Assembly: GCA_002633025.1 (NCBI GenBank)
Contig: NMRB01000126.1
Location: forward strand, 510,510 to 574,509
From: Notospermus geniculatus
Lineage: Eukaryota > Nemertea > Pilidiophora > Heteronemertea > Lineidae
DNA length: 64,000 nucleotides
Direction: 5' to 3'
In this document: piece after piece, positions 43,015 to 55,312 of the stretch
Layout: each line of letters starts with the position of its first letter
How positions within the stretch are numbered: the stretch's first letter is position 1
The notes under the pieces: generated by a model
Databases searched by the model: none
Told to the model about the DNA's origin: nothing
Seen by the model: the letters and a program-made list of their open reading frames with translations, nothing else
Made by a program: the position numbers and the translations under genes

Positions 43015-43612
43015 TGATGACGTAATTCGCAACGAGCGATTATGACGTAGTCCCCAACGAGAGATGATGACGTAGTCCACAAAGAGAGGTGATGACATAG
43101 TCTCCAACGAGAGATGGCGTAGTCCGCCTACGAAAGATGATGAGTAATCCGCAACAAAAGATGGCGTACATTTAGGTCCGCAACGAGAGATGATGACATA
43201 GTCCCCAACGAGAGGTGACGTTCCCCAATTAGAGATAATGTCTAATGCGGGTGATCCACCGACTTTACGACGAGTTTACGATCAGTTTGCGATTAGTTCA
43301 CGACGGCAGTCGTCAACGAATCGCAAACTCGTCGAAAACTAGTCGCAAACTGATCGTAAAAAAATGGCGTGACGTTGAAGCTGATCCACCGAACCAAATC
43401 AAACATGTTTGATGTCGTCGTAAACTCGTCCTGAACGAATCGTGAGCGCTGATCCACCGGCTATGATTTTTCGTCGTAAACTAGTCACAAACGCGTTGTG
43501 AACTAATCGCAAACTGATCGTAAAGTCGGTGGATCACCCGCATTAGTCCCCAATGAGAGATGACGACGTAGTCAGCAACGAGAGATGATGACGTAATCTG
43601 CAACGAGAGATG
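43015..43612. repeat. About 25-bp minisatellite with GACGTAGTCC core, split by a MITE
   Basis: AACGAGAGATGATGACGTAG with TCC(C/G)CAAC linkers repeats from 43015 to 43244 and again from 43544 to about 43612. The first unit reads TTTTGATGACGTAATTCGCA, like units of the 1561 array. The interruption is the element at 43245-43543. Confidence 0.88.
43245..43543. mobile_element. 299-bp MITE inserted into the minisatellite, TA site
   Basis: Terminal inverted repeats ATGCGGGTGATCCACCGAC, then TTTACGA and TCAGTTTGCGATTAGTTCAC, with a 12-bp extra block on the left only. TA at 43243-43244 and 43544-43545. The host array reads GACGTAGTCC in every intact unit, so the empty site can be inferred as GACG-TA-GTCC. 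Internal copies of TCGTCGTAAACT and TCGCAAACTGATCGTAAA give nested hairpins. Confidence 0.9.
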
Positions 43613-44474
43613 CGCTGCCTCGTTCTAGAGGCAAATCTTAACCTCCCTCGTAACCAAACCACTCCATCTTTATAATGACTTTCGTGTTATATTCTTCACT
43701 AATCCTCTCCACAGTCAGTAGTTATCACGTTATTATTTCCACCTCATATTTCATTTGTAAAATAGGGAGTCCTTACACCGTCTCGATAGTCATTTAATGA
43801 GATTATTGTCAGTTGTAATACGTTAGTATTCAATTATTTCCGACTTAAATACGATTCTCATTGAAGAAATTGACTTATAACACGATGCAATTAGAGATAG
43901 TTCTAATGGTAAATTGCATAGCTGTGGTGGGAATTCAGGAGAAAAAGAAATTGAATTAATTCAGCAAAAAATGCATGTCATGTGTGGGGCACCGGAGAAC
44001 CATTTTCTTTTAGTGTTTTAAGAGACAATATGGCGCCTAGTATCATCTCTGGAACCATTTATTTGAAAAATGAAGATAAATTGTGATATTTACCAAGCGT
44101 TCAATTCCCACGCACGATCAGAGGGCCATTTCTCACCAGGGAAGATTCTAACAAGATCTTCTCGCAGACGACACTATTTCTTCACATCCCACGTAGTCGA
44201 TATTTGTTGACAAAACCCACATTTTATCAAAAATTCATACGCTAGCGACGCTCGTATATGAACATTTGATTGTACCAATGATGACTACTTGCTTTTCAAT
44301 TAACGGTTTGGGAAATTATGTTTATTCGTACTGAAAAGTACAATTACATGAAATATGGTGCAGTGCAGAAAAGCCACAGATCTGATGCACATGAATGTGT
44401 TACGCTGGATTGGCCTGCAACCACTGTCAGTGATTTGTAAGACAAGTTGCACTTCGCCGAGTCGACACTGATAA
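43613..44474. other. No gene or repeat recognised
   Basis: AT-rich, unstructured. Confidence 0.4.
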
Positions 44475-44476
44475 TA

Positions 44477-44866
44477 GGGAGTTTTCGCAAATCTGACGAA
44501 AAACGAAGTACGAAATACGAAATTGGACGTCATATCCATGACGTAATTTATTTCTGGAGATGGTTGGTACCACAAATGTCCCTCCTGCCAGTGCTTCTTT
44601 TAGCATGTCATGTAAGATCGAAAGAGTTATGGTGCATCTTGAATTTTTAAATTTCCAATTCGTATCAACGAAGTGGAAACGAAAGATAAATTTCAAAGTT
44701 TAATATACACCGTATCTCTGTCGTTCTAACGTCATACGCTAAAAGACGCTCTTGCAGGAGGCGATATTTGCGGTACCAGCCATTTCCTGAAATACATTAC
44801 GTCATGGATATGACGTCCAATTTCGTATTTCGTACTTCGTTTTTCGTCAGATTTGCGAAAACTCCC
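44477..44866. mobile_element. 390-bp foldback MITE with about 165-bp arms, TA site
   Basis: Starts GGGAGTTTTCGCAAATCTGA. The outer roughly 75 bp of the two arms are identical, then similarity declines through GGTACC(A/G)CAAAT, CTCCTGC and CTTTTAGC to a short AT-rich centre. TA at 44475-44476 and 44867-44868. The identical outer parts with diverged inner parts suggest recent correction of the ends, or an end-swapped composite. Confidence 0.92.
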
Positions 44867-44868
44867 TA

Positions 44869-47800
44869 TTCTGCCAAAAGTACACGTACCAACTTGTATC
44901 AAACCAAACGAGATGATTTGCGCCAGGAATGAACTCGTTAGAATAAGATCATTATCACAGTTGTAGTCAGTCCAGAGTCTGGTTGTTCATTCGTCGCGAA
45001 CTCAAATGAGATTGGAACGTAAAAGTACTCGTAGCCTCGACAAGTTATGGCCTCTCCGTCGAGGGACTCCGTACGTTGTTTCAGCACCGATGTTTACCGG
45101 TAATGATAAAACCCATAATTTGATTATTTCTGTTTTATTGTCAAAAAAATGCTCTTAAATTTTTCATATAGTTATCTGGTTATGTTCAAATGAGGACTAG
45201 GAGTGTTATGAAGGAATTACTTTATGGTGTTACCGATTCTGTGAAGTAGCTTTCGCGAATGTGGAGACTTCATCGCAACAGCGATGGCGCCAATGGCGTA
45301 CTGGAATCCCATCTCGGTGTGTACGCTCCGTCAAGTGTCATTTTTTCGCAGCTTTTGCAAAATAAACACAACAAGTGTACACGTACTGATCAGCTGATCA
45401 CTAAACTTCAGATAATAGCACCTCCCATTATAACCCGGCCTATTCATCTTCCTCGTTCGTTATTTACATTTCAGCAGATGGCACCGAGCACACATGAAAT
45501 AGACATGTTTACGACCCTAACCAATGAAGCTGACTTAGCCATAAATTAAAATTCTTCCTAGTTCAAAGAATCTTATCAAAATTGGCCATCTATCACCACG
45601 TTGCACGATTCCTCATGCCAATTTCACTCAATTTATGCCTCTGTCCGCTAAACTCATAAGTAACAGAGAAGTGGAAATGAAAGGAACGTTATTTGTGACA
45701 ACTACTGTAGGACACGACTGTTCTGTCTATTTCACACATCTGAAAAAGATACAAGAGTATTACTTGTGACCCCTACTAGATCACAAGGTCCTGTCAATTG
45801 CAGGAACTGGCGGGTTTTCTCCTCCCACACAGGTGTAATATATGTATTTCTGTCATAGAAGTAATTGCAGTGACGAAAACAAAGGAGATGTTCCCTCCTC
45901 CAGCTGCAGGCGACAGGTGGTCATGTCAATTTCACACATTGATCTCAATCCACACACCATGGCCAGTGGTAATTAGCTTAATAATCATTGCAGTTATAAT
46001 AACAACAAAGTTGTTGGCTCCTGCCAGGTATTTTCCCCGACCAGTTCTCTGTATAGTGGCGTTATTTTCACCATCGTAACTGTGCATCCCTCCGCTGTAC
46101 CATCAATTTCCCATCTGTACTTCCAGACAGCTTTAGCTAACCGCGGCGATTTCATTCTTGATTCCACGGCGTGCGGAAACTGCCGGGTCATTAACACCTG
46201 TGGATTTACATTCTGTAAGAAGAATTCGGAAAAATCGGTGAGTAAAATGAACAACAAACGATTAGAAGACAGATTCTTTGTTTTGTAAAGAAACCGTGCA
46301 AAGAATAATACTATATTTTGATAATCGTTCGAGCTATTGTGTTGAAACTTTGTATGTATTTACCTCTAGCTTGTAGTGACTTCCTGACGAAATTTCGGTG
46401 AAGTCTAATTCTTGACTTTGCCACCAGGAGGCCTAAGCCAAACTCACAAAACCTGTTTTTCTCCTGAACAAAACAACGGAACTTCATCGATTTTTTATTA
46501 TAGGTATATCTAACAAGGAAATATAACATACTGCTCGAGTTTTTTATTTGACCTACTTTTCAAGGTCACAGACATCAAAGTTTGTCTGAAATTACGCGAA
46601 TGGCAGATATTGTCAAATATGGCTTATGATTCTGATATGGCTTATGCCTTCCACCACTGTGCTAAAAAGCCAAGCGGGCACAGTGCCATTGGCACTATTT
46701 TTTAGTCAGTCAGCCTTTGAGTACTTGGTTCACCTCAGGAAGAAATTTCACAAGCTCGTTGGTGGCAACAGTGCATCATGAACAATATCATAAAAAATAG
46801 ATAAGACAGCACCTCTTATCTATTTTGATATCATTCAATTTTAATAAGAAATTGACGTGGTCCATTACATGAACGGGTTTCAATAGCTTTTTACGGCAGC
46901 ATTAGCTATTCTTAGGACAAAAGGTTCCTTGGAAACATCGCGTCGGGCTTTAACAACCTATAGCATTGTATCCACTCTACAAGGATTAAGGGCAGTGGAT
47001 TAATCGTCTCGGGCATTGAGGATTTAGGGACTTCACGTCTGGCTTACCTTGGCGGTTCGCTGGTTGACATCAGTGGCTGTCACGTCTGGCCGGTGGCTGG
47101 CTGGACTTGGTGGTTCGCTGGTAGACATCCGTCGGTTTCGCGTTAGATGTGTGGTGTCTGGACTTGGTGNTAATTTATTCATTTATTTTGATGTTTTAGT
47201 ATTCCCTCTTATGCAAAGCCGCAGCCGCGTCTGGGAGGATTTTTTTCATTTGCTTTGTTTTGTTGTTACCAATTGAACCCTTGCATGAAAATTTCATATC
47301 CGCGATATCCGCGAAGTATATAGTACACCTTGCTTGGCTCTTGGAGAATCTCCATTTAATTTCCGTTTAATACCAGATGCCATGCACGCAACAAAACTAT
47401 TTTCCATTACTAATTCATGCATAGGAGAAGCAGATAAATGGTGTAGGTGCATCGTTCCCGGGATACCTTGAAATGCTGGGTCCACTGGTGGATTTAGGCC
47501 ACAAAAACTCAAAGGCTGCTGCATAGTGCCCGCTGAGAACCGGTTTGTAGGGAAAAACCTGCCTGCGTGAAATACTGAGTTGGTCCAAAATTCTCAATTT
47601 GGTTCTCATCTTGTAAGCTTCCACTGCTACCAATACACATAGTCCTATATCCTCGAAATTATCCATACGCAATACAATGTATTCAGATAATATTCAAATT
47701 TTACACGTTTAAATGTGCAATTAGTGTGCTCAATATTATACAGATAAATTCACCTATTTTTAATTTCTAAGTAGACTGATATGGTCAACCCGTATCGCTC

Positions 47801-48907
47801 AAGGACAGAGCTATCACAAGGTAATATTTGATAGCTTTTCAAACCCCGATGACAGCAATTAAATCTCAACCAATGTGCTGAAATTTAACAGAAAACTGTT
47901 AATAAGGCAGGATATTAAATATGACAGTTACAGAGCCAAGGGCTACTCAATTTAATGACGTCGAGACGGCGGCTATTTCGTTGTTGTCAGTTTTGACGTG
48001 TTCTTTTTAATTGAGGCCAGTAGGGGCACTTGAATATATCTGATGACGATTTTCTCAGAAGTGCAGATCGATAGGTCATGTAGCCTGTAGGTTATGTCTG
48101 TCTGTCTGGCTGTCCTTTGTCGGTCTTATGAAGGCAGGATGATTTAGAGGAAGCTGCCTCTTTTGGTGAAGATGAATCGTATGGCTGAAAATGGCAAATG
48201 ATAATTGCAACAGTCACTGGTATTGATGAAGATACATGTACGTATACTGGTAACACTATCTTGGCTTATTTGCATAATGTCCTTTTAACCTCGTTGAATT
48301 TAACATTAATAGAAACAGCTTCAGCATTAATGAATTAATTGATGTATAAACTAGGCTTGTCACTCTCTTCGGCCATTGTGGGATTTTATCAACAGCTGCT
48401 GATGGTTTTCAGGGTCATTTAAAGCGCAAAGTGCGTGTGCTATAACTACAAACTGATTGTGTCTAGTCCATTAAAGTCTGTGTAAACTGAAACCTTTTTC
48501 CAAAATTCACAGTAACAACATTTTGTTGAAGAAATGTTGTCTGGTGTGTACAGGGTAACTGACTTTTTTAAGATGTTGTCCAAATGTTGCTTTGACTTGT
48601 TGGCAAGTGTATACAGGGTCAAAAGATGTATTGCACACTGGAGTGGTGGGAAAAATTTGCCGGTGTGCCGCAGCTTCTGTCTTAACTGCATACCATTCCT
48701 CTGTCATTTGTCTGTATATCGTCTTTACAACATATACTGACATATTCAATGTTACTTTCCGGCGATGTAACACTAAAAGACTACAATGTGTTGATGGCAT
48801 GTTGCAGAAATACATGAATAGAACAGAGGAATTGCAGTCGTGTCTAAATTGATGGTAATTTCCCGACAAGATCGTAAACGATTGTATACCATCACGTAAA
48901 ACTACTC
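44869..48907. other. Long featureless interval
   Basis: No gene, SINE or MITE recognised in about 4 kb. Minor items: a 13-bp perfect stem (AAAATAGATAAGA) at about 46796-46826, two 60-bp units at 47049-47168 ending near a single N at 47170, and short unrelated frames. If an unseen gene crosses this window, this and 37.3-39.3 kb are the likeliest places for unrecognised exons. Confidence 0.45.
47049..47168. repeat. 60-bp direct duplication, 2 copies, next to an N
   Basis: TTGGCGGTTCGCTGGTTGAC and TTGGTGGTTCGCTGGTAGAC are 60 bp apart, with GGCTGTCACG/GGTGTCTGGAC blocks. A third start (CTGGACTTGGTG) runs into the N at 47170, so the array may be truncated by an assembly join. Confidence 0.7.
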
Positions 48908-48910
48908 TAA

Positions 48911-49238
48911 GGCCACACTTTTTTTATTTATTGGATTACGGATCCCCCCTCCCAGGTTTTTTGAAAATGTTGAAAAAAAAATAAAATTCCCGATGGTCTA
49001 TATAGGCCCTATCTCTTGTTCTACTGTTGCATCAATAAAAGGTTTTATTTCTTTTTTACCACATTTCACTTTTTTTATTCCCTCCCCCTTGAATATCTGT
49101 GACGCATAGCACGTAACACTAGGGAAAAAATTAAAAAGTCAAAGATTTTTGCATTTTATTTTTATTTTTATTCCCTCCCCTCCTACATAGGTTTCGGTGT
49201 GAAAAATCCGTAATCCAATAAATATAAAAAGTGTGGCC
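48911..49238. mobile_element. 328-bp MITE with 3-bp TAA duplication (Harbinger-like)
   Basis: Terminal repeats GGCCACACTTTTT, then (T/A)TATTTATTGGATTACGGAT, about 34 bp. TAA at 48908-48910 and 49239-49241. The interior is rich in A and T homopolymers. Confidence 0.88.
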
Positions 49239-49241
49239 TAA

Positions 49242-49977
49242 GTGTTCGACAGGGAGTCGCTGTCCCGGATGCTGTGATTTGATACGATCAGCTATCACTT
49301 CATTATCTCACTCTGTTATTTACTCGCAGTCATAAGTCACATGATCGCACTTGATGCCAAACGATCATAATTTGTGATCGCGTAACGAGGATGCGATATA
49401 ATCGATACGGGGATTATATAGTTTATTGCTGCTGATGGCGGTGTCTTTTGAAGTGCGTGATGCTGGCTGGATGCAGCTAGTTTTACATTCTGGCGGTGGA
49501 GATAGTGTCAAGAGCTACAGACCATCTCCCAGCCATAATCCCGTCTCGCTACTTTCCATGACACTTCTTTTCTCACACGGCCGCAGAGCCGTAGACATTT
49601 TATGTACCATACAGTACCAATAAATGCTAAGCTGCAGACATTTTATGCGTCATACAGTACCAATAAATGCTACGCCTTTTTGCAGTATCATTTGTGCAGG
49701 GAGTCTAGGGGCAGATCGTTAGGATGCCTCCCTGTAATGTCTCCGAAGGCGATTCTGCCTGTAGCCAAGATTACGTTGTAGATTACTCATCCTTCAGAAA
49801 GTGTTGGCAAGGAAGAGCCGTTAGACACTTGGATCAAAAATCTTGTGCAGTAGGCGTACGTCTAGAAATACATTGCATCTTTCTTTTAATATTTGGGATA
49901 GGTTGTATCTCTTCATCACCATAGCATATCATCTGAAGGAGTCTGATATTGACATCACTTTCTTTTGCCTACAGGGG
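49242..49977. other. No gene recognised; 43-bp duplication at 49591-49676
   Basis: GACATTTTATG...CATACAGTACCAATAAATGCTA occurs at 49594 and 49637. Nothing else notable. Confidence 0.5.
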
Positions 49978-50140
49978 TTGTCGGCGTGGCGCTGTGCCAA
50001 TACGGTCGCGGGTTCGGTCGCCGGTCGTTCCAGTGGCTTCATGCATGACTTAGAGAGAGCGGTAGTCTCCTCTACATCGTAGGCGCTTCCCGAGGATCCG
50101 GTTTCCTCCTATTCCAGGAATATCGCCCAATATCGTTTAA
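49978..50140 (+). mobile_element. tRNA-derived SINE, family B, copy 3 (degraded head)
   Basis: Box B-like GCGGGTTCGGTCGCC (about 50008-50022) with an eroded box A, then CATGCATGACTTAGAGAGAG and GATCCGGTTTCCTCCT, followed by CGCCCAATAT, in the order seen in copy 1 (23284). The CCGGTTTCCTCCT block is the best preserved part. Confidence 0.7.
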
Positions 50141-50807
50141 TGAGTAGCTGTGATGATATCTGAAATGCTGTCTTTTATACTTTGCCGACAACTGCCTTAT
50201 TTCCTCGCCACGCTTGTCCCCAGCAAAGCCTTTTTCAAGTCTACACAGCTGTCGGCGAGGAGCCATGCTAGTGTACATGCTTTCCTCGACCGAACTTCAG
50301 TCAAAACAACATCGTCATAAATATCACCAAGATGATAAAGTCCTGGTGTAACCTCCTGCATAAAATGAACCATAAATACTTGGTCTAAAAATACACATGG
50401 GAAGAATTGTCCCATCAACAGTCACACATTACATGTACTACTGTCATCTGATCTTTACACCTGGCTGCATTCAAGGCAAAACTACAGCAGCAGCATGCCA
50501 GCTGAAAAGAAACCACTCTCTTGGGAGGTCTTTTTGTTCCGCACCTTGTTACCGCCTTTGTAAGCTTTCTAAGTTCATTTTTCACCTTCAATCGTGTCCG
50601 TGGAGTTTTTCTCTCCTCCACCACTTTCCTGGGTTTCTTTCGATTCCGCTGCGGTTGGTCATTGCTCGGGTTTTCCTGTAAGCTAATAACCCGTGAACCA
50701 GTTGCTCACGTGTGGAAAAACGCTTATTACCTTGGCTCCCTCAAGGCGTGTTGTTCCTGCGGTGGTTTCATGATCGATGGTGGAGTCCGTCGCCGCGGTT
50801 CGTCACT
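50141..50807. other. No gene or repeat recognised
   Basis: A 134-codon plus frame (50521-50925) ends inside the palindrome at 50808 and is not credible. Confidence 0.4.
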
Positions 50808-50948
50808 CAGGGGCCATATTCATGAAGCCTGCGCAAGTTGCGTGCACACAAATCTATTGTTAGGCAGTCAATGGACAATAGGGCATATGCAGGCAAACAA
50901 TACATGCGTGCACGCAAAGTTGTGAAGTCTTCGTGAATATGGCCCCTG
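50808..50948. mobile_element. ATATTCATGA-end palindromic element, subfamily 3
   Basis: CAGGGGCCATATTCATGAAG opposes CTTCGTGAATATGGCCCCTG. The interior has CTATTGTTAGGCAGTC/CAATGGACAATAG and GCGTGCAC/GTGCACGC pairs. It is directly followed by GACCATATTCACGAAGAC (50950-50967), a half copy of another element. Confidence 0.85.
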
Positions 50949-51475
50949 GGACCATATTCACGAAGACTGGGGTTGTCGATGCCGTGGCCTGTAGTGCAAA
51001 CTGGAATTGTGCGGAGGATGGCGTACCCGTACGCAGCAGAGATGGTGCGTCCGATCTCTAAAACTTTGCATTAGTGATGAAAAAAGGTTAATGCTCCGTG
51101 AATGAGAGCGTTGAAGGCCACCATCACTTTCGAGACAAGTACCTACCGCAGCAGCTAAAACTGCAATTAATCTGCATTCCTCACAAGCATTCGTCTCGTA
51201 CATTGTCAGTCGCCTCCTTCACCGTGAAGATTTTAATCAGCAGTCGGTTGGACGTAATTGAAATCAGAAAATCGAGCTCCTTTACCTGGGCTGTAACGCT
51301 GTGATGAAATTGACGTGGACAAAAGCAACTTGTTCGAAATACCACAACATCACCCACACAAAATCAAAATAGATCTCCCTCAAGATGCGTCCAATGTTCA
51401 TCCTCTCAACATTCTGATTAAAACGTTCTTCTTTTATCCATTCCATATTCCTGACTCAGCTGGCTTCATCAGGAA

Positions 51476-51700
51476 GGATTTGGGTTTCAGTGATGCTCAC
51501 AACTGAATCCTCTACTCCTTTGCCCTTTCAAATTGCTCGACGTTTATTTTTAAGATGTAGAAACCTGTTAACCAGGATTGTGGCGGACATACCTGACTTG
51601 GATTCGGGTTTCCTGATGCTTACATTAACTGAATTTTCTTTGCCCTTTCAAACTCTTGAAACTGCAGCGGACATAACCGACACCTCAAAGGTGAACGTTG
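51476..51700. repeat. 124-bp direct duplication, 2 diverged copies
   Basis: GGATTTGGGTTTCAGTGATG and GGATTCGGGTTTCCTGATG, each followed by AACTGAAT and CTTTGCCCTTTCAAA, start 124 bp apart. GCGGACATA-CTGAC lies at matching positions. A 109-codon plus frame runs through both but into the MITE at 51748. Confidence 0.75.
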
Positions 51701-51747
51701 GTGTAACTGGGGATTTCAGTGAACGTTTCTTTGGCTTAGGCGGCTTA

Positions 51748-51965
51748 AGCATGGCGCACACGAGCGATTTCTTGAGCGATTTTCTAGGCGACTGGCCTTG
51801 CGACTACAAGAGCGACTGAACATATTTTTAGTTTTTTTAGTTTTTTTTACTCGTTTGCGACAAATGCTTCACTGGGAGATCAGTGATGTCGCGGATGACA
51901 TAACTGATCGACCTCAAAGGTAATTAGGCTACGCCCCCATTTTAGTCGCTCGTGTGCGCCATGCT
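51748..51965. mobile_element. 218-bp MITE in a TA site
   Basis: Terminal repeats AGCATGGCGCACACGAGCGA, 20 bp perfect. TA at 51746-51747 and 51966-51967. The left subterminal region repeats GAGCGA/GCGACT five times within 60 bp. Confidence 0.88.
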
Positions 51966-51967
51966 TA

Positions 51968-53379
51968 CCTCCATCGAGCGACGTCCCTACAGCGTCAGCA
52001 CCTGTCGTCGAGCGATGTCGGACGACGAAGAAAGAAAGATTGAACATTTTGGTTTTATTGTTAATTCTTGGTGAATTTTGCCTCAGAAAAGAGGACCTCG
52101 CGTTTGAGGCCAACGGGACGAGCGAAATTTCCTTTGAAAGGATCAAGTTCTCAGGCGCTTATCAAAAGCTTCGTTGTTCTTACAGTGACGCAGGGTCTTT
52201 TGAGCCCTCCTACGGGTATTGAACTTATAAATCAACTCACCTATGAAGAATTCAGAAATTAAAGGATATCACGTTGACTAAACTTGCTTCGGAATAATAA
52301 AGTTATTGTGCAAGTCTCTTGTGGAGGTGTACGTGACATACACTTTTAGAAGAAAGTTGCATGTTCACAATAATGGCGGATCATTACTTTAGAAGAAAAA
52401 GGTAAAAAGTGACACTCCTCGTTGTCATATTCATCAGTGACATTTGCAGTTTGACCCCAGTGCGAATTATTCACGGCAAGTCGGGAGCGAACTGACTTAT
52501 GGAAAGAACGATAGATGCCAGGAGGTTCCGAAACTTTAACACGTCTCGGGGCCGATTCCGGTGTAACGTTTTTCAGTGTGGCCCGTGTGCCAGTGTGACA
52601 TTACTGATGACATGTCTGATGGAATAAGGTGCGACTTGACAATGAGCGACACACAGAGAAACAGTGAGTCTGTTTCCCAGTATTTCAAACAATGGGATCA
52701 CACAGAAAAATGGCCACATTGAAAAACATCCACACCGGTATGGACACTGGGACACAATTAGTACAATTCTGTAGAAATATCCTTCTGCAGCATATTCTGT
52801 TCGAATTTCTTCTTTCGCGGTCCCTGGAGAATTTCCACGATCCCTTTCCAACAGAGACAAAGCAAGAGATTATTGGAATATAGAGCTTCAGTCCTTGCAT
52901 TGGATATCAAGCTAACCCTGATCATGTAACGGGAGACGAATCAGAATCCAATATCTTTGAAACACTGCCTGGCATTCTATTTTGGTTTCCTGACTTGCTC
53001 TTCTGTTGTGGATTTCTATGAAACAATCTTCGTCCTCATGGTAACTGCCGGAGAAGATTAATGAAGCTGGCAAAACAGGGATTGGTTTGGAACTAGAACT
53101 GTTTCTTTCCTATTCTTCTGAAGTACTTCCCTTAAGAGTACTTCTGAACATTCTGGTAGCCCCGTCTTGTCCACATTTCGCATTGTTCAATTCTTCCGTT
53201 GCCGGGTATTCGGTGTATCAGCCAGACGTCTGAAAGGGCAGGGTTGAAAACAAGGAAGGAACTGAAGAAGGAGAGGAATTCGAGATGGAAAATGCATTGT
53301 CAGGGCTGGGAAAAGGCTAGGAGCCATCCCTGAAGGGTCGTGTGCAACTCTCTTGATGCATTTTGACGAAATCCACCAT
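51968..53379. other. No gene or repeat recognised
   Basis: GAGCGACGTC and GAGCGATGTC just after the MITE extend its subterminal motif. Nothing else seen. Confidence 0.4.
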
Positions 53380-53389
53380 CAAATAGGCC

Positions 53390-53650
53390 GACTGTTGCAT
53401 TCACGGCACATTCAGTGCTTGTAGTACATCGCACGGTACCAACACTCGGTATATATGTACACCTCACATCACCAAACTGATGCATCCACTGTACATTCAA
53501 TGTACAGCTCACAACACACGGCATCAGACTGGTGCATCTACTGTACATTCAATGCACAGGCATTTATACATATGTACACCTCCCAACGCACGGGCACCAA
53601 AGCTGGTGCACCCGCTGTACATTCAGTGTGCAGCTGCATGGTGCATACTG
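53390..53650. repeat. About 55-65-bp minisatellite, 3-4 copies
   Basis: (A/C)CTGTACATTCAATG(T/C)ACAG recurs at about 53487, 53542 and 53612, with a diverged CGGCACATTCAGTGC at about 53406. CATCAGACTGGTGCAT-like blocks precede each. Each unit holds small palindromes (TGTACA, TGCA). Confidence 0.85.
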
Positions 53651-54574
53651 CTTAGGGGACATTTACAACATGATTTTTTGTGCAGGCCGACGTCACTGTT
53701 AAAGACACTGATCAGTGCAAAAAACAGTCGTAATACTTGGAATGCAGTTGTTGCCGTTCGTGAGATATAGTGAGAATCATCATTGAAAAATGAGACCGCG
53801 TTTTTTATTTCAGTCCCGTACATCTCCGAGGACATTCACACATTAAATACCTTGGCAACCATATCCTGGGTTTAACATTCTAACGACATAACATTATGAA
53901 ATTTGAATCAAGGTGTCATTTCGCATCAAGTTCTTACGATTTCTTAATCGATATGCGCATTCAGTTGTGCATTGCCTGGAGAAATATTTCTTTCGTACAT
54001 TTTAATTTTGAAAGTTTTGCATTGAAGTTTCCTGCAGCAATTACGAAAGAAAGGCGTTTGTGCCGTTCTAAAATGAGCACACTGAAATGCATCTTTTCCG
54101 TTTTGTGTTGTTCTGGGTTTTTTATCTTTCCACGCCGTGCAACTAGCTTGTACATTACCTAAAGCGCAGATTTCGTGTCTCAGAATTCAACTTTGTCTTC
54201 TCGATTGAAGTTACCTAGAAGCAAAGCTTTTGTGTCGGATAGTGCTGCTGAGCCTCTTACAACTGACAACGGCAAAACCGACATGTTGGTGAGGAATCCG
54301 AGGATACCCCTCGGCATTAACATTTTAAGTACCGGTACTTGTAAGTGGTGGCACACTTCTTTTCTCGAAGGTATGCATAATCTGGCAATATACGTTATTA
54401 GCGAACAGCCTTAGGTTAGGTGATAAAACAGCAATAGGTTGATGATGTGATGAGTAACCATTACTGCCTACACGTCAGCTGTTTACTTGGAACTCAGTTG
54501 TGGTGATCCGTCAGTCTGCTGCTGGAAATGTGTGATGGTCAGTGTCTGGGTGTAGGCAGATCCTGCTTCACATC
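53651..54574. other. No gene or repeat recognised
   Basis: Short frames only. Confidence 0.4.
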
Positions 54575-54680
54575 GTTAGAGCCACTCCAAAAACCTGTCT
54601 GGGGACTCAAAGAGCAGCTCATTCAGCACGTCCTTGTCGCATCGTACCACCTCTGGTCGACTCACGATCCTTCCAGCACA
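54575..54680 (-). mobile_element. Family C SINE tail fragment
   Basis: On the minus strand GTGCTGAATGAGCTGCTCTT, TGAGTCCCCAGACAGG and TTTTTGGAGTGGCTC match the tail of the dual-head SINE (25905-25950 and 27310-27350). The heads are not recognisable here. Confidence 0.7.
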
Positions 54681-55179
54681 AATGCGTTGTTTACGCTTCG
54701 TGTCAATCTGATTTTGAGCCATCAATATTTTTATGACTCGCTCCTTTCTGCAACAGTCATCAACACTCTTCACCATCAAAACATTCAGCGACACCAGCTG
54801 GTAATCTGAGTCAACAACGTCGTTGATGTTCACAGTGGCGGACGATCAGCACGAAACGAGTTGCTGACAAACTGATTGTTTTGTGACAATTGCGAGACCT
54901 AGATCGGTCGTCCACACATCAGCAGGTGGTTGCATTATTGTTGTGTCATTGTGCTCCTGATTACAGCCTGGTTTCCTAAACAATTACAAGTCTATATTCA
55001 TATTTCTCAGTCAGAGATCAGCAAAGTGGACAAAGGATGGCAAAAAAACGCTGAAGTAAATGCTGGACCTTTGTAAACAACCTCCTGAAGGGCCAAAATG
55101 ACTTGTATCCAAAGAAAAAAGATTCATGTACACCTGTGTCCGCCATAAACATCTCATCAAAACGAGGCTGCCTAGAGAT
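54681..55179. other. No gene or repeat recognised
   Basis: Nothing structured. Confidence 0.4.
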
Positions 55180-55312
55180 CTGGGGCGACCGCCACGAAAC
55201 TACGATAGCACTAACAGGGCCTAACAGAGAAATTCTGTAATGGTAAAAGCCATTGCATACCTCTCTGTTAGGCACTGTTAGTGCTATCGGAGTTTCGTGA
55301 CGGCCCGCCCTG
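55180..55312. mobile_element. 133-bp foldback element
   Basis: GCCACGAAACTACGATAGCA, CTAACAGGGCCTAACAGAGA pairs with the inverted copy with few mismatches. Outer CTGGGGCGACC against CAGGGCGGGCC is looser. No target duplication found. Confidence 0.8.

Noticed and set aside
51490-51819. 109-codon plus-strand frame
   Set aside because: It is built from a 124-bp direct duplication and ends inside the TA MITE at 51748.
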